DNA from: Phoronis australis
Lineage: Eukaryota; Phoronida; Phoronidae
DNA length: 35,964 nucleotides
Direction of reading: 5' to 3'
NCBI GenBank assembly: GCA_002633005.1
Contig: NMRA01001169.1
Coordinates: forward strand, 1 to 35,964
Below the pieces are notes generated by a model, which searched no databases, was not told the DNA's origin, and saw nothing but the letters and a program-made list of their open reading frames with translations. This document shows, in pieces, positions 21,727-30,534 of this stretch (within the stretch, counting starts at the first letter, position 1; each line of letters begins with the position of its first letter). Position numbers and translations under genes: made by a program.

Positions 21727-21838
21727 GTATGGAATATATTTATATAACCAATCAAAATTTATATACTGTCAAAAGTCATAAGCTGAATTTAAAGACAGTA
21801 CCTGCACCCAATTTGGAGTTATTATGCCTCAAAGTTGG

Positions 21839-21989
21839 TCGGAAGAAGAATAATAAGAAGAATAAGAATAAAATTGAAGAAAACCCAGAAACAACAGTAC
21901 TCTGCGTTTACACGCGCAGAGTAATAAGAATAAAATTGAAGAAAACCCAGGAACAACAGCACTCTGCGCTTACACGCCCAGAGTAATAA
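21839..21989 (+). repeat. AAG/AAT microsatellite and duplicated 62-bp hairpin end
   Basis: An AAG/AAT-rich run is followed by AAAATTGAAGAAAACCCAG and the hairpin ACTCTGCG ... CGCAGAGT at 21899-21922. The same 62-base module is repeated with the hairpin at 21961-21984. Copy 2 of the element has the module once. The hairpin has a 9-bp stem and 6-base loop (one mismatch in each copy here). Confidence 0.8.
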
Positions 21990-24209
21990 TCCTAAATGCT
22001 ACATCCCTTTAAGATCCGCATAAATGCATACAATTTTGTATTAACAAAACATTACCAACTCTTACCACGAGAGTATCCATTGCAAAACAACACCGAAACT
22101 ATAAATGTTGTGGTCCTTCAGCGCACCTTGCAAAAAACAAGAAAGATTACACATTGCTCCGCACAAAAAACCCATACCACGGACTGCGAACTCTAGCCAC
22201 ACTTAGGTAAAATTTTACCGCGAACATTGTTTTGTGCAGGTCGCCAATTTGCGCAGCCCTGTCAATTTGCTGGAGGTGAATGGATTTCAGGTACCCGTAC
22301 CATGGTAATATTTCTGTGCGTGGAAAGAGTTTTCAGGGTGTAGGGTAAGGTGCGCAAAAAACAATGTACACCTAGTGAGTACGCTCAGAGTTACCTAGCG
22401 GAAGGAAATGTTCATGTAATATGGAATGAAGTATACATGTATATGTTCACGCAGAGAAAAGGTAATTCGCTGTTTTATGGCACCGAGGTCAGGAAAAATA
22501 AGATATGAAATATTTGGAAGCAGAACATTTACTACTTTGATTTTGTAAATCGACACGAAACTTTGATGTAACGGTTTTGAAAAATAAATTAGTACTGCCA
22601 GTTTGCATGTGCGCCAATAAATGAATGCTTGTTGGTACAGAAACGAGAAAGTAGGCCCCTAATACCAACAACGGAGTCCGTTCAATGAAAAATGAATTCA
22701 TTCACGGATAGTTATACGTTGTCGTGGAAACTAGTTATGGAACATGCCTGCAATATATTAACTCAAATACATAGACGAAATGATATATTACAAAAAGAAT
22801 TGACAATGTGAGACACCGACTGCGTGCAAAATGACTCATTCTAAGCTGATATTTACCTTATGACAGACGTTTTTAATAAATTCCGCAATGGAGGTCACAT
22901 TTTATGAAATACGCATAAAATCACGGGAAACATCTAAACTCTAAACACCTGCTCCGGCTAAAACACTACTGTACACTGTACATGCTGGTATAGGTTGAGC
23001 ATTAATATCTTTCACATTGAGATTTTATTCGTCCATTAAAAATGAATTGTTCTCACTCGTGTTATCACTCAGATTGTTGGTTGAATAACATACATCTATC
23101 AACTACAAACGTAGACCTGTAGGGTATACATCATTAACATTTTACCTGAATGGTGATATTGTAATAATGTACACTAACTGGCATTAAAAGGAAACAAAAC
23201 AAACAAATGGCTGGCATAAACATTACGCAAAGAGCTAAATACGTAACACAATGTACATTAACTGTCTAAAACCAGAAAAATATTAACTTAAACTACAAAT
23301 GCTGGACGATGTATTTTCTCAACATAGAGACAGCTTAAATGTAACGCCTACCCACTTCTTTCATTGACGATTTACGTACTGAATAACGGCAATGCTTACC
23401 TGAGGTTAATAACAACACCTGTTGCGTTGGTGATGTGTCTTCTTCTGGCGAAAGGGTGGGGGTAACGCTTGTTTATATCATTTCACTGAAAATTGAGCGA
23501 CAGGCTGGTTTTTAAGTACGTCACGACTGAAATAAACAAGTAAACAGCGTTCAGTTAAGGAACGACCTGACATTGCTTACATGACTTCGCTGGCAGTATT
23601 ACGTGATTTGCCCATTTACTGGTAAGATAGACTTTCCTGTCAGCTCATTTGACGAATATGAAGTTGTTTTTTTTTCAATTTTGCTGATTTCAGCTTGTTG
23701 ATGTTTTGTAGAGCAAACTTTCGCATGTAATAACTGAAAAATCCAGTCATCTTACTTTTAGGTTTGAAATTCCAAATTTCAAATCTAAAATTGTCATTCC
23801 ATGTTTCCAACAGCAGAAGAAAGTTACTCAGGTGATAGCACCCACAGAGCTTGCTAAAAAATCAACAAGGCTATTGTGTCCGATAAAAACACTCTCTTAC
23901 TGTCTGTGAGACTTTTTTGGCGCTGAAAAGCGTCCAGTCGTTACTATGGTCACGATAATTACTGTAAAACCACAATTTTTGGTCACAATCAGGACGATCG
24001 CAATTGCCACCGTCGCTAATATTTAAGCTGGCTTCGAAGAGTTCAGCTTAAATCATGCGTCCCAAAATGTCAAACAGTGAAAGGGGTGTTATTTCAACAG
24101 TTTTACATGTATCAGCACAATTATGTCTACCGTCAGAGTTTTTTAGAAACAAAGAACAAATATCACGTGACTGGAGTTTTAAATTAATAAAACAATACAT
24201 GTACTGGAC
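21990..24209. other. Long noncoding stretch
   Basis: No gene recognised. A possible noncoding minus-strand exon lies near 23400-23495 (acceptor CTCAATTTTCAG, donor CTCAG then GTAAGC), but no phase is fully open. TACATGTA octamers occur near 22432 and 24113. Confidence 0.35.
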
Positions 24210-24950
24210 CTAACCCGTGCAGAAGACAGTGTGTAGTTTGTAGAATGTATATCTAACAGTGTTCAGAATGTGACAACAGTTCGTACATAATGTAATACAA
24301 ATATAAAATAAATAAATAAATGAAGGCACTCTGAAGAACGCCACACATAGCCTCCAACGGAGTGAACAATACCGAAAGCGCCGCCAGACACCAGGAACAG
24401 CAAATGCGAAGACAACGACGCCGTATGACGCCAAGCGAGGGCAACGCCAATGCATCCTAAACAAGAAAGAACCACAAATATTGACGACGTCATTCACATA
24501 AAACCACAGCCAAAACTGATATGTCAACAGCAGCAACCCCACTAACACCAATAACGCCACCTCACGCGCATGGCAACAGCGAGGCCAATGACGATGAAGT
24601 CGTCGACATCCACAATTACACTGAAAGTTACATCATCGGAATCATCGTCATTATAGTCGTCATCCTCAAAGGACCACAACATGGCAGCCAACGCTGTCAC
24701 CGTCAATGACGCCGGAAATATCAACATAGATGTCAGAATAAAGATTGATCAAATACAGAGAGTTCCATTTATGTTGCCCAAAATGTGTGCATAATAAAGC
24801 ATGAGTTCAAACGTGTTGACATGTATCTGGACGTCAATATTTATTTTTACAGTGTAGATGATATTTACCACTTTGGTTCTGGGTCCATGCTCTCTAAATA
24901 TTCTAGAAATGTCTGAGAGCAAATCGTAACAGCGAGTGATATGATTAGAT
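24210..24950. other. No recognised gene, possible retroposon tail
   Basis: AAAATAAATAAATAAATG near 24305-24322 with repeated AATAAA resembles a LINE 3' tail in plus orientation. To its right, both strands are open for long stretches (24210-24727) because the DNA is a degenerate ACC/ACG/ATC-rich low-complexity region. Hydrophobic or acidic readings there are composition artefacts. Confidence 0.3.
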
Positions 24951-25294
24951 AAGGTCGTGCGGTTTTTATCCGCCAATCTTTAAATAAGTGCATTATTATA
25001 GTTTGGGCAGAAGTTTGGAAAATACTCAGACGGGAACAAGCAGAGCGTGCCCATAAACAAGATCTGAAAACGGCAGAGGCTTCATGGGAAAAGCATAGCG
25101 GACTCAAGCTAATGAGATTTAGAAGCAGAAGACATAGCAACTCCAGATTGAGCTCAAAGCTACACCGAGTGATGGTACTTGAAGTAGTTGTGTATGTACC
25201 AGTCGTCCCAAACTGTCAAGGTTCTACGAGCACGCCGATGACATGGGTTGTCGATTTTAGGGAACGGATACCTTCCAAAACAGTACACGGTTAA
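24951..25294 (+). other. Unassigned open reading with charged helical segment
   Basis: One frame is open from 24951 to a stop at 25292 and includes WAEVWKILRREQAERAHKQD followed by LKTAEASWEKHSGLK, a strongly helical, charged stretch unlike random AT-rich translation. A second frame further on reads LSRFYEHADDMGCRF before a stop. No domain was recognised. It could be a degraded exon or element gene with a frame slip. Confidence 0.25.
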
Positions 25295-26502
25295 CAACTG
25301 TTAAGAAAAGGATGGGTAGCAACGGTATCAGCCCACAGTCTGGGACAAAATCTTATCACAATACAAATTGCAAACAGTTTTAAGACTGCTTAGCACGGCA
25401 CCTGTTCGCCACACCACGTTACCAAATGAATATAATTATTCTGAAAAGATTATTGCTCTCACCGGCATTCGAACCCTGGTTCTTGGCTAGTCGAAGAACT
25501 CAGAAATTAGACTTAGTAAGTAATAGTAAGTAATTTTTTATTTTAGTGACTTGTGTTCAAATGAATTTAATCAATAAATTCGTCACAAAACAGGAACACC
25601 CATCCCTCCACGGGGCTTATAAGTCTATTTAGATACATGATACAAAAGAAAAAAAACAAGTGGACACGCATTGCAGGAGGACCAAAGAGAACACAGAGAT
25701 AAGAGAGATTATAAATATGATTTTTCCTTACTTCAAAATATTTTTGATGAAAACTGAAGTTTTCTGATAACATCTTTTTGCATGATTGTAATTAATTTAC
25801 ATTCGCAGCTTTCAGCACGAAATCGTGGATATTCAATCTCAACTTAATAATAATAGGTGTTTCTGGCATCTAAGAAAAACGGTCACTCAAACAGAAAATG
25901 TACTTGAATGTATTTCTTTATTTCTATTCCTCAAAGTACATGTACACTGTACACATCGATAACTCAATTGTATGCAGCTGTAAAACATGACTAACAAAAT
26001 CATCAACAATAGCCACACTGACAAACGTTGATTGATATACCGTAGTAATATTAATAAATNGTTAGCATATTTATCGTAATCTATTTTGCCCGGGGTACGC
26101 CACGAGCTATGTTGCAGAGTAAAACAAGAGGAGGATTGCGAATAATGTCATTTAATATGACGTGAATAGATAAAACTAACTAAGACTCTGCAAGATGGGC
26201 ATGGACAAAACGCCATAATGGCAGCACTGGAATGCTGACATCGTCCATCCGAGGAAGCGGAACCCGGGCAATAACAAGGTTAGACTATGAGAAAATATTG
26301 GTACTAATAACGGTATAACAGAAAACTAGAATACAAAAGTCGAGAATATAAAAAACAAGAACATAACGAACTGGAAGTAAAGGTAACTATAACTAATGAC
26401 TAGAAATTGAAGCCTACAACAACAGACTTGCGAACGGGAGGAGGCCGGCTGCAATAACAGACCTGACCTAGGGGGCAAATTTACCAACACGCCACCAGCA
26501 TC
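25295..26502. other. Noncoding stretch
   Basis: No gene recognised. A B-box-like GCATTCGAACC (minus-strand GGTTCGAATGC) at 25465-25475 hints at a SINE remnant without a visible A box. An N at 26060 marks one undetermined base. One TACATGTA octamer lies near 25936. Confidence 0.35.
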
Positions 26503-26628
26503 ATCTTTACAGTGACTATCAATACCATCAAAGTCACCTCTATTACCATCTCGGTCACTACTTTCACCATCACAGTCACCACTTTTAATATAACAATCAC
26601 CACCTTTATTGCCACAGACCCTACAACC
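26503..26628 (+). repeat. 21-bp minisatellite, left part
   Basis: Six consecutive 21-base units (26503, 26524, 26545, 26566, 26587 and 26608), for example ACCATCTCGGTCACTACTTT plus C and ACCATCACAGTCACCACTTT plus T. Decayed units continue to about 26710. A period divisible by three makes the Thr/Ile/Val-rich open reading here an artefact. Recognisable units resume at 28168. Confidence 0.75.
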
Positions 26629-26719
26629 TACCCTGTCTACACCAGTACTAAAGCCATCACCATTTTACCACCAGTCACTGGCACTGGCATCACAGTTACC
26701 TTAATTAGTATCACATACA

Positions 26720-28164
26720 TTCATGCTGTTAGTGGCGATATGGAGTGGGACTCCACCGAAAAGAGATTTAAATTGCTGCGTCTTTGGAACAAACTAGTAA
26801 GGTGGCAATGAATAGTTAGGCTGCGGCCGCGGCTAATTAGCAGTGCCAAAATATTAAAATTTTGGGGTATGCCAAGTTTGGGGGCAGTTTGTAGGTGGGC
26901 AGTGCATGTAGGCTCAGTGAATGCGGTTTGTTTGCATTTGTGAACATCCTGAGAATAAAAAAGGCCACTTTCTCGGCTGTAGCTGCACTCTTCTTCAAGA
27001 TGGCGGCCCCCGGTTGCAATTGTGCATTACTGGGTAGCGACTGAGAAATTGGTTGCGATTTTAGGTAGCCCTCAAACAAGCCAGAATTGCCAAAAACTAG
27101 TTAGTTGACAGTACTTTTATACCACATTTTCGGAATCTGTAAGAAATTTGCTTTCAGAATCTATTGTTGGTTTTAATTGTGCATCGGCAGGGAAGTAGTG
27201 TTTTGGGATGAAAAGTGCCGATTTTGCACTTTTTTGCCCTTATTTTTCTTAGTCTAGCTTGGTTTTCAGTGGGATTGAAGGGGTCAAAAATACAAGAGAG
27301 AATAAAGTTTCTGCGCTCATCTGCAAGGCTTTTTATGTGAAATAACTGAAAACATGTCATTCTTGAATCCTGTTTTTGACAGAGTGAAGAAAATGTGACA
27401 AATCAGTGAGAACTGTTCTGTGCCTCCTAACCACAGGTGGTGATAGGTTACTGAAGAAGGTATTTCTATGGGACTACTCTGTTGGTATACGGAGTCAAAA
27501 ATTTGTTTAACATAACTGGCATGCAATTCTGTTTTGAAAATTTGACTACTTGTAACATAGTAGATGCTAGAAAAAACTATTTGAATACGCGAAACATGTT
27601 TGGACAGAATCTGTTGTACCAAAACCCAAGTTAAGAACCTACATTTTATTTAAGCACGAGTTTTTAACTGAGCCGTACGTAAAGATAATTTTATCTCATT
27701 CCGAGCGATCTGTTATGGCTCAGCTTAGAGCAGGAAATCTCCCATTGCACTTGGAAACTGGTCGTTATGTAGACACTCCTGTAAGTGAAAGACTTTGCTT
27801 GTGTTGTGATTCTGGTTCTGGGGAGGATGAGTTACATTTTGTGCTTGATTGTTCTCTTTATAACTCACGCAGGTCTAATCAGTTTAGTAATGTTTCACTT
27901 CAAATCCTGAACTTTTCAGATTTTAGAAGATTAAATACGTTAAAACTGCTGTTTCAGTATTTCCCTAGGCAATTTGCCAAATATATAAAGGCTGCTTTTG
28001 AACTTAGAAACCGATGCCTTTATGGTAGACCCACATCTGAGTTGTGCGGTTAAAGTGACCTATAGGCCCAACTGGGATAGGTACTTATCTCTCTTACGAA
28101 TGTTATACCTATAACTGTTTGAATGTATTGTTCTTGTCACTATAATAAATAAATACTACTACTA
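26720..28164 (+). pseudogene. 5'-truncated LINE ORF2 C-terminus with 3' end (Tx1/L1-like)
   Basis: Starts near 26720 with HAVSGDMEWDSTEKRFKLLR and LWNKLVR (to 26802), is split by an insert (26806-27434), and resumes with GDRLLKKVFLWDY (27442-27480). It then shifts frame to LVYGVKNLFNITGMQF (27482-27529), and after a slip in the A run at 27571-27576 runs from LFEYAKHVWTES through PKLRTYILFKHEF, ETGRYVDTPVSERLCLCCDS, GEDELHFVLDCSLY and AKYIKAAFELRN to a stop at 28051-28053. CLCC ... H ... C is the zinc-knuckle-like module at the end of many LINE ORF2 proteins. A short 3' UTR ends in AATAAATAAATACTACTACT. Several frame slips make it inactive. It inserted into the minisatellite. Confidence 0.85.
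26806..27434. mobile_element. 629-bp insert inside the LINE
   Basis: This block separates two pieces of LINE protein that are adjacent in related elements (WNKLVR and GDRLLKKVF). AGGTGG occurs directly on both sides (26800-26805 and 27435-27440), a possible 6-bp target duplication. Near the ends, GTTAGG (26815-26820) and CCTAAC (27427-27432) form a short inverted pair. No coding sequence was recognised. With one copy of AGGTGG retained, the LINE frame is still off by one base, so the exact boundary is uncertain. Confidence 0.5.
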
Positions 28165-28167
28165 TAC

Positions 28168-28215
28168 CACGTTTGCAACCAAAGTCACCAGCACTACCAA
28201 CACAGTCGCAACTAT
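28168..28215 (+). repeat. 21-bp minisatellite, right part
   Basis: AACCAAAGTCACCAGCACT and ACCAACACAGTCGCAACTAT repeat the unit seen at 26503-26628. The array was therefore continuous before the LINE inserted. Confidence 0.6.
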
Positions 28216-28871
28216 CCCCCATCACGTACCAGTATTAAATCACCTTGATAAAAAATTTTGAACTGTAAGGACATGCTTCTTAATCGGTCTGTCGTTGCTT
28301 GAAGTTGGCCTTCTTTGTTTACAGTAAATTTCAAAGGTTACACCTTCCATATAGGGAAAGCGCGCTATTACATCTATAATTTGCCATACCAATTAAGGAG
28401 GCGTGCTTTGCCTTGTGGATGAAAAAATTGAAACTAAAAGAAAAGTGCTTTGATATCAACAGAAATTCAAAGTCTTTATGAAAAAAACCGCAAAAATGTC
28501 TGGTCAGCAGGTTGAATTCTGTTTCAGTGGCAGAGAACACTTTGAATATTGCGATACACCTTACTCACGCGTGACCTAGGTCACGGTGAAAACGAGGCAA
28601 AAGCGGCAAACAAAGATATCCACGTCGCGTTGCTGTGTACGAATATTGCTAGACACGACCCGAACAGAGCAGCAGGAACGCACACGGTGGTTAAAAAGTA
28701 TAAATCGGGATGTAGGTAAATACTTTCAAGTAGGTCGTGAAGAAAAACGTTGCGCGCCAATGTCGTGGGAAACGGCAAGGCAACTGCGAACAGTGCATGC
28801 TCTCTAAAATTGCATAATGTATGCAAACCATGTACATTACGATTACTTCATAGTGTCCTGAAGTGCAAGAA
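28216..28871. other. Noncoding, one doubtful THAP-like reading
   Basis: At 28586-28807 a plus-strand reading contains RCCV and TRWLKSINRDVGKYF, which faintly recalls the Cys and Trp positions of a THAP finger. No C-x2-H end is visible, so I do not call it. The palindrome GTGACCTAGGTCAC (28571-28584) contains two everted AGGTCA half-sites. Confidence 0.25.
28571..28584. promoter_or_regulatory. Perfect palindrome of AGGTCA half-sites
   Basis: GTGACCTAGGTCAC is self-complementary and presents two nuclear-receptor half-sites in everted orientation with overlap at the centre. It could equally be chance. Confidence 0.25.
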
Positions 28872-28875
28872 TTAA

Positions 28876-29030
28876 AGGCGAAGGCAACCTTTTTCCATGT
28901 CATTTTGAGCTAAAATAAGGTTGGTTGGTTATCCTAGACATATTTTCCACTTAATTACAGCTTTTCATAATTTTATTAATTACTCGTCCGCTACTCCGGA
29001 AGTGACGTTTTAGGAGGAAAGCATTTCGCG
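28876..29030 (+). repeat. Left terminal inverted repeat of Kolobok-like element
   Basis: Matches the reverse complement of 30376-30530. Diagnostic blocks are AGGCGAAGGCAACCTTTTTC, AAGGTTGGTTGGTTATCCTA and CTCCGGAAGTGACGTT. It probably holds the promoter side of the THAP gene, whose ATG lies 110 bases inward. Confidence 0.9.
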
Positions 29031-29140
29031 CCAATTTCTTTTCATATAGTCTGACTGTGAGAGCTGCCGAGTCAGTCATTGTTCTACCTCGGTTGTGTTA
29101 AGTTCCGTCGTCGTTCGCTTTCATTTACTATTCAGTCAAC

Positions 29141-29960
29141 ATGCCACATTGTTGCTGCGTACCAGGATGTACTAATTATCGGCTCACGCGCGCTTTGGGA
29201 GTACCTTTGCATCGCTTTCCGATGGATGACACACTTCGCCGTACTTGGCTCGTTCGTGTGAAGACCGCAGCGTTACCCGTCCACGCAACGTTCAAAGCAG
29301 TGGAGAATTACCGTGTGTGTGGCAAGCACTTTCTGCCGTCCGATTACGAAAGGGATTTGTACACTGAACTGATGAAGGTCCTTGCGAAACAACGTCTGAA
29401 GAAAGATGCAATTCCGTCTGTGTTGATTCCCGGCAGTGCCCCGTCGCCACCCTCGAGAAGTGCGTTTTTGAAGCGAGAAGCCTCGCGAGCTGTGGCCATC
29501 TGGAGCCAATGGAGACACTTCGTCTACTGTCACCCGTGCCTCCGAACGTACCCCACAGCGTGCAATTCCTGGAACCAGTAGTGATTCGCCTTGTGCTGTT
29601 TTTTTCCAGCCCAGAGCCTCTATGCAGCCCTGCAGCGATATTGAGTAGTGGGAGTGATTACAGGCTCAGTTCGACACCCAGTGAAGAGGACAGTTCGTCG
29701 TACAGTGAACAGATCGGTGAGCCAAACTTTGAAATGTTTATTGTGGACTTGTCTAAAGTGTTGGAGCTATTTAGAAGGTGCCAGGTGTGTGGCGAGGTAG
29801 TCACACGACACGGTGTAAGCAGTTTGGGTGCTCAGGTCACCATCCAGTAGGAGTGTGTCGAGGGACACTATAGCAAGTGGGACAGATTTTCCTCTGTCCG
29901 TGGTATGCCGGAGGTCCACTTAACCATGTCCAGTAGTGGCTTGGCCTCGTCGAACTCTGA
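29141..29960 (+). pseudogene. THAP-finger transposase N-terminal part
   Basis: The ATG at 29141 starts MPHCCCVPGCTN. The THAP finger spans residues 1-95: Cys5/Cys10, P27, W36, then NYRVCGKHF with Cys60 and His63 completing C2CH, and DAIPSVL (89-95) as the conserved C-terminal box. The reading then slips near 29487 to a frame with SGANGDTSSTVTRASERTPQ and again near 29645 to SDYRLSSTPSEEDSSSYSEQ. It continues through FIVDLSKVLELFRRCQVCG (a C-x2-C pair) to a TAG at 29848. Past the TAG the same frame continues ECVEGHYSKWDRF. This order (THAP, Ser/Thr-rich linker, Cys motif, C-x3-GH-x3-W) matches THAP-bearing transposase-like proteins, but the catalytic region never appears. Coding capacity is broken by two slips and a stop. 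Confidence 0.8.
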
Positions 29961-30196
29961 ACGGCACAAGCATTCCATTGAGGTAGGCATAATAACGCAC
30001 ACAGTGCATTTGCACCAAGATGTGTCACCACGTCTGTCCTCAGTAGCCGCCTCGTTTCTCTCAATAGCTCCCTGTGCCTGTGCGTACTCTGCCTCGTTAT
30101 ACTCGGGCTCGAACATGTATCCACCCACTGAATGTCCGTGAAAAAAATCCTCGTCACACTGCTGTCACTGTGATACGGGTCACTGATTCCAGCCAT
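29868..30196 (-). pseudogene. P2X7 C-terminal (ballast) domain-like protein
   Basis: On the minus strand, ATG at 30196 gives MAGISDPYHSDSS. A two-base GT duplication near 30154-30158 shifts the frame, which then reads DEDFFHGHSVGGYMFEPEYN, a run of acidic and polar residues, and GDTSWCKCTVCVIMPTSMEC (about 30026-29967) followed by LC. W-C-K-C-x2-C with M, and E-C-x-C, is the zinc-binding signature of the ballast domain that forms the cytoplasmic C-terminus of vertebrate P2X7 receptors and exists as stand-alone proteins in many invertebrates. The usual second ECxCC cysteine is Arg here. The end of the domain is missing: the reading stops at 29868 in sequence that also codes for the THAP gene on the other strand. 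No P2X channel part is present. Confidence 0.75.
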
Positions 30197-30375
30197 TTTC
30201 AGTTTACAACACACTAAACAATCCCTAAATCCAACGTAGTTGAGTTCTCTACTAACCGATCTTGCCTCAGAATACTCGCCGATGGAAAGTGGTGGCGACA
30301 ATTGTTGAAAAAGAGAACAAGACAAAAGTAGAATAGAACAGATTCGCACGGTAAAGTCAATGCAAAACCAAGTGA

Positions 30376-30530
30376 CGGGAAACGCTTGCCTCCTACAACG
30401 TCACTTCCGGAGTTGCGGACGAGTAATTTATAAAATTACGAAAAGCTGTAATTAAGCGGAAAATATGTCTAGGATAACCAACCAACCTTATTTTAGCTCA
30501 AAATGGCATGGAAAAAGGTTGCCTTCGCCT
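30376..30530 (-). repeat. Right terminal inverted repeat of Kolobok-like element
   Basis: Inverted partner of 28876-29030. Its inner edge lies about 180 bases upstream of the start codon of the minus-strand P2X7-like gene, so it may have carried that gene's promoter. Confidence 0.9.
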
Positions 30531-30534
30531 TTAA

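Larger units (their letters stand above)
20677..21989 (-). mobile_element. 1.3-kb dispersed element, copy 1 (Helitron-like ends)
   Basis: A repeat unit recurring at 32253-33519 in the same orientation with roughly 94% identity over the parts I aligned by eye. The left end is CTAG (20677-20680), followed five bases later by a perfect 11-bp-stem hairpin. On the minus strand this is a hairpin followed by CTAG, the layout of a Helitron 3' end. The centre is a 433-bp tandem repeat, then an AAG/AAT microsatellite, then a second hairpin ending in GAGTAATAA. No transposase is visible, so the copy is non-autonomous. Against the Helitron call, the other end does not clearly begin with TC, and the base before CTAG is C rather than the expected A. 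Confidence 0.6.
28876..30530 (+). mobile_element. Kolobok-like DNA transposon, internally deleted
   Basis: A 1655-bp unit bounded by TTAA on both sides (28872-28875 and 30531-30534). It begins AGGCGAAGGCAACC and ends with the exact complement GGTTGCCTTCGCCT. The terminal inverted repeats run about 155 bases (28876-29030 and 30376-30530) with about seven mismatches in the first 146 aligned positions. TTAA duplications together with a THAP-finger transposase define the Kolobok superfamily. piggyBac shares TTAA but has no THAP finger. Inside are a plus-strand THAP gene (29141-29960) and a convergent minus-strand P2X7-ballast-like gene (29868-30196). No DDE catalytic core is present, so movement would need a relative in trans. 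Confidence 0.85.

Noticed and set aside
23400-23495. Minus-strand coding exon
   Set aside because: Acceptor and donor are good, but no phase is open throughout. At most a noncoding exon.
23576-23626. First exon beginning MTSLAVLRDLPIY with donor GTAAGA
   Set aside because: Single short reading with no promoter, partner exon or homology. Chance cannot be excluded.
24210-24727. Overlapping membrane-like and acidic readings on both strands
   Set aside because: Both strands are open because of degenerate ACC/ACG-rich low-complexity DNA. No splice sites or homology.
25440-25510. tRNA gene on the minus strand
   Set aside because: A B-box-like GGTTCGAATGC is present, but the T stem does not pair and no A box or acceptor stem is visible.
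26512-26811. A 99-codon Thr/Ile/Val-rich reading
   Set aside because: Most of it is translation of a 21-bp minisatellite, and only the last ~30 residues are real LINE protein from a different origin.
28586-28807. Possible fourth THAP finger
   Set aside because: RCCV and TRWLKSINR are suggestive, but no C-x2-H pair or conserved end box follows in any frame.
29837-30349. 170-codon minus-strand reading over the transposon
   Set aside because: Only its segment near MAGISDPYHS is used. After the two-base duplication the protein continues in another frame, and the rest is a shadow.
28876-30530. piggyBac assignment from the TTAA duplications
   Set aside because: The element encodes a THAP finger, which piggyBac transposases lack. 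The ends AGGCGAAGG also differ from the CCC-type piggyBac termini.
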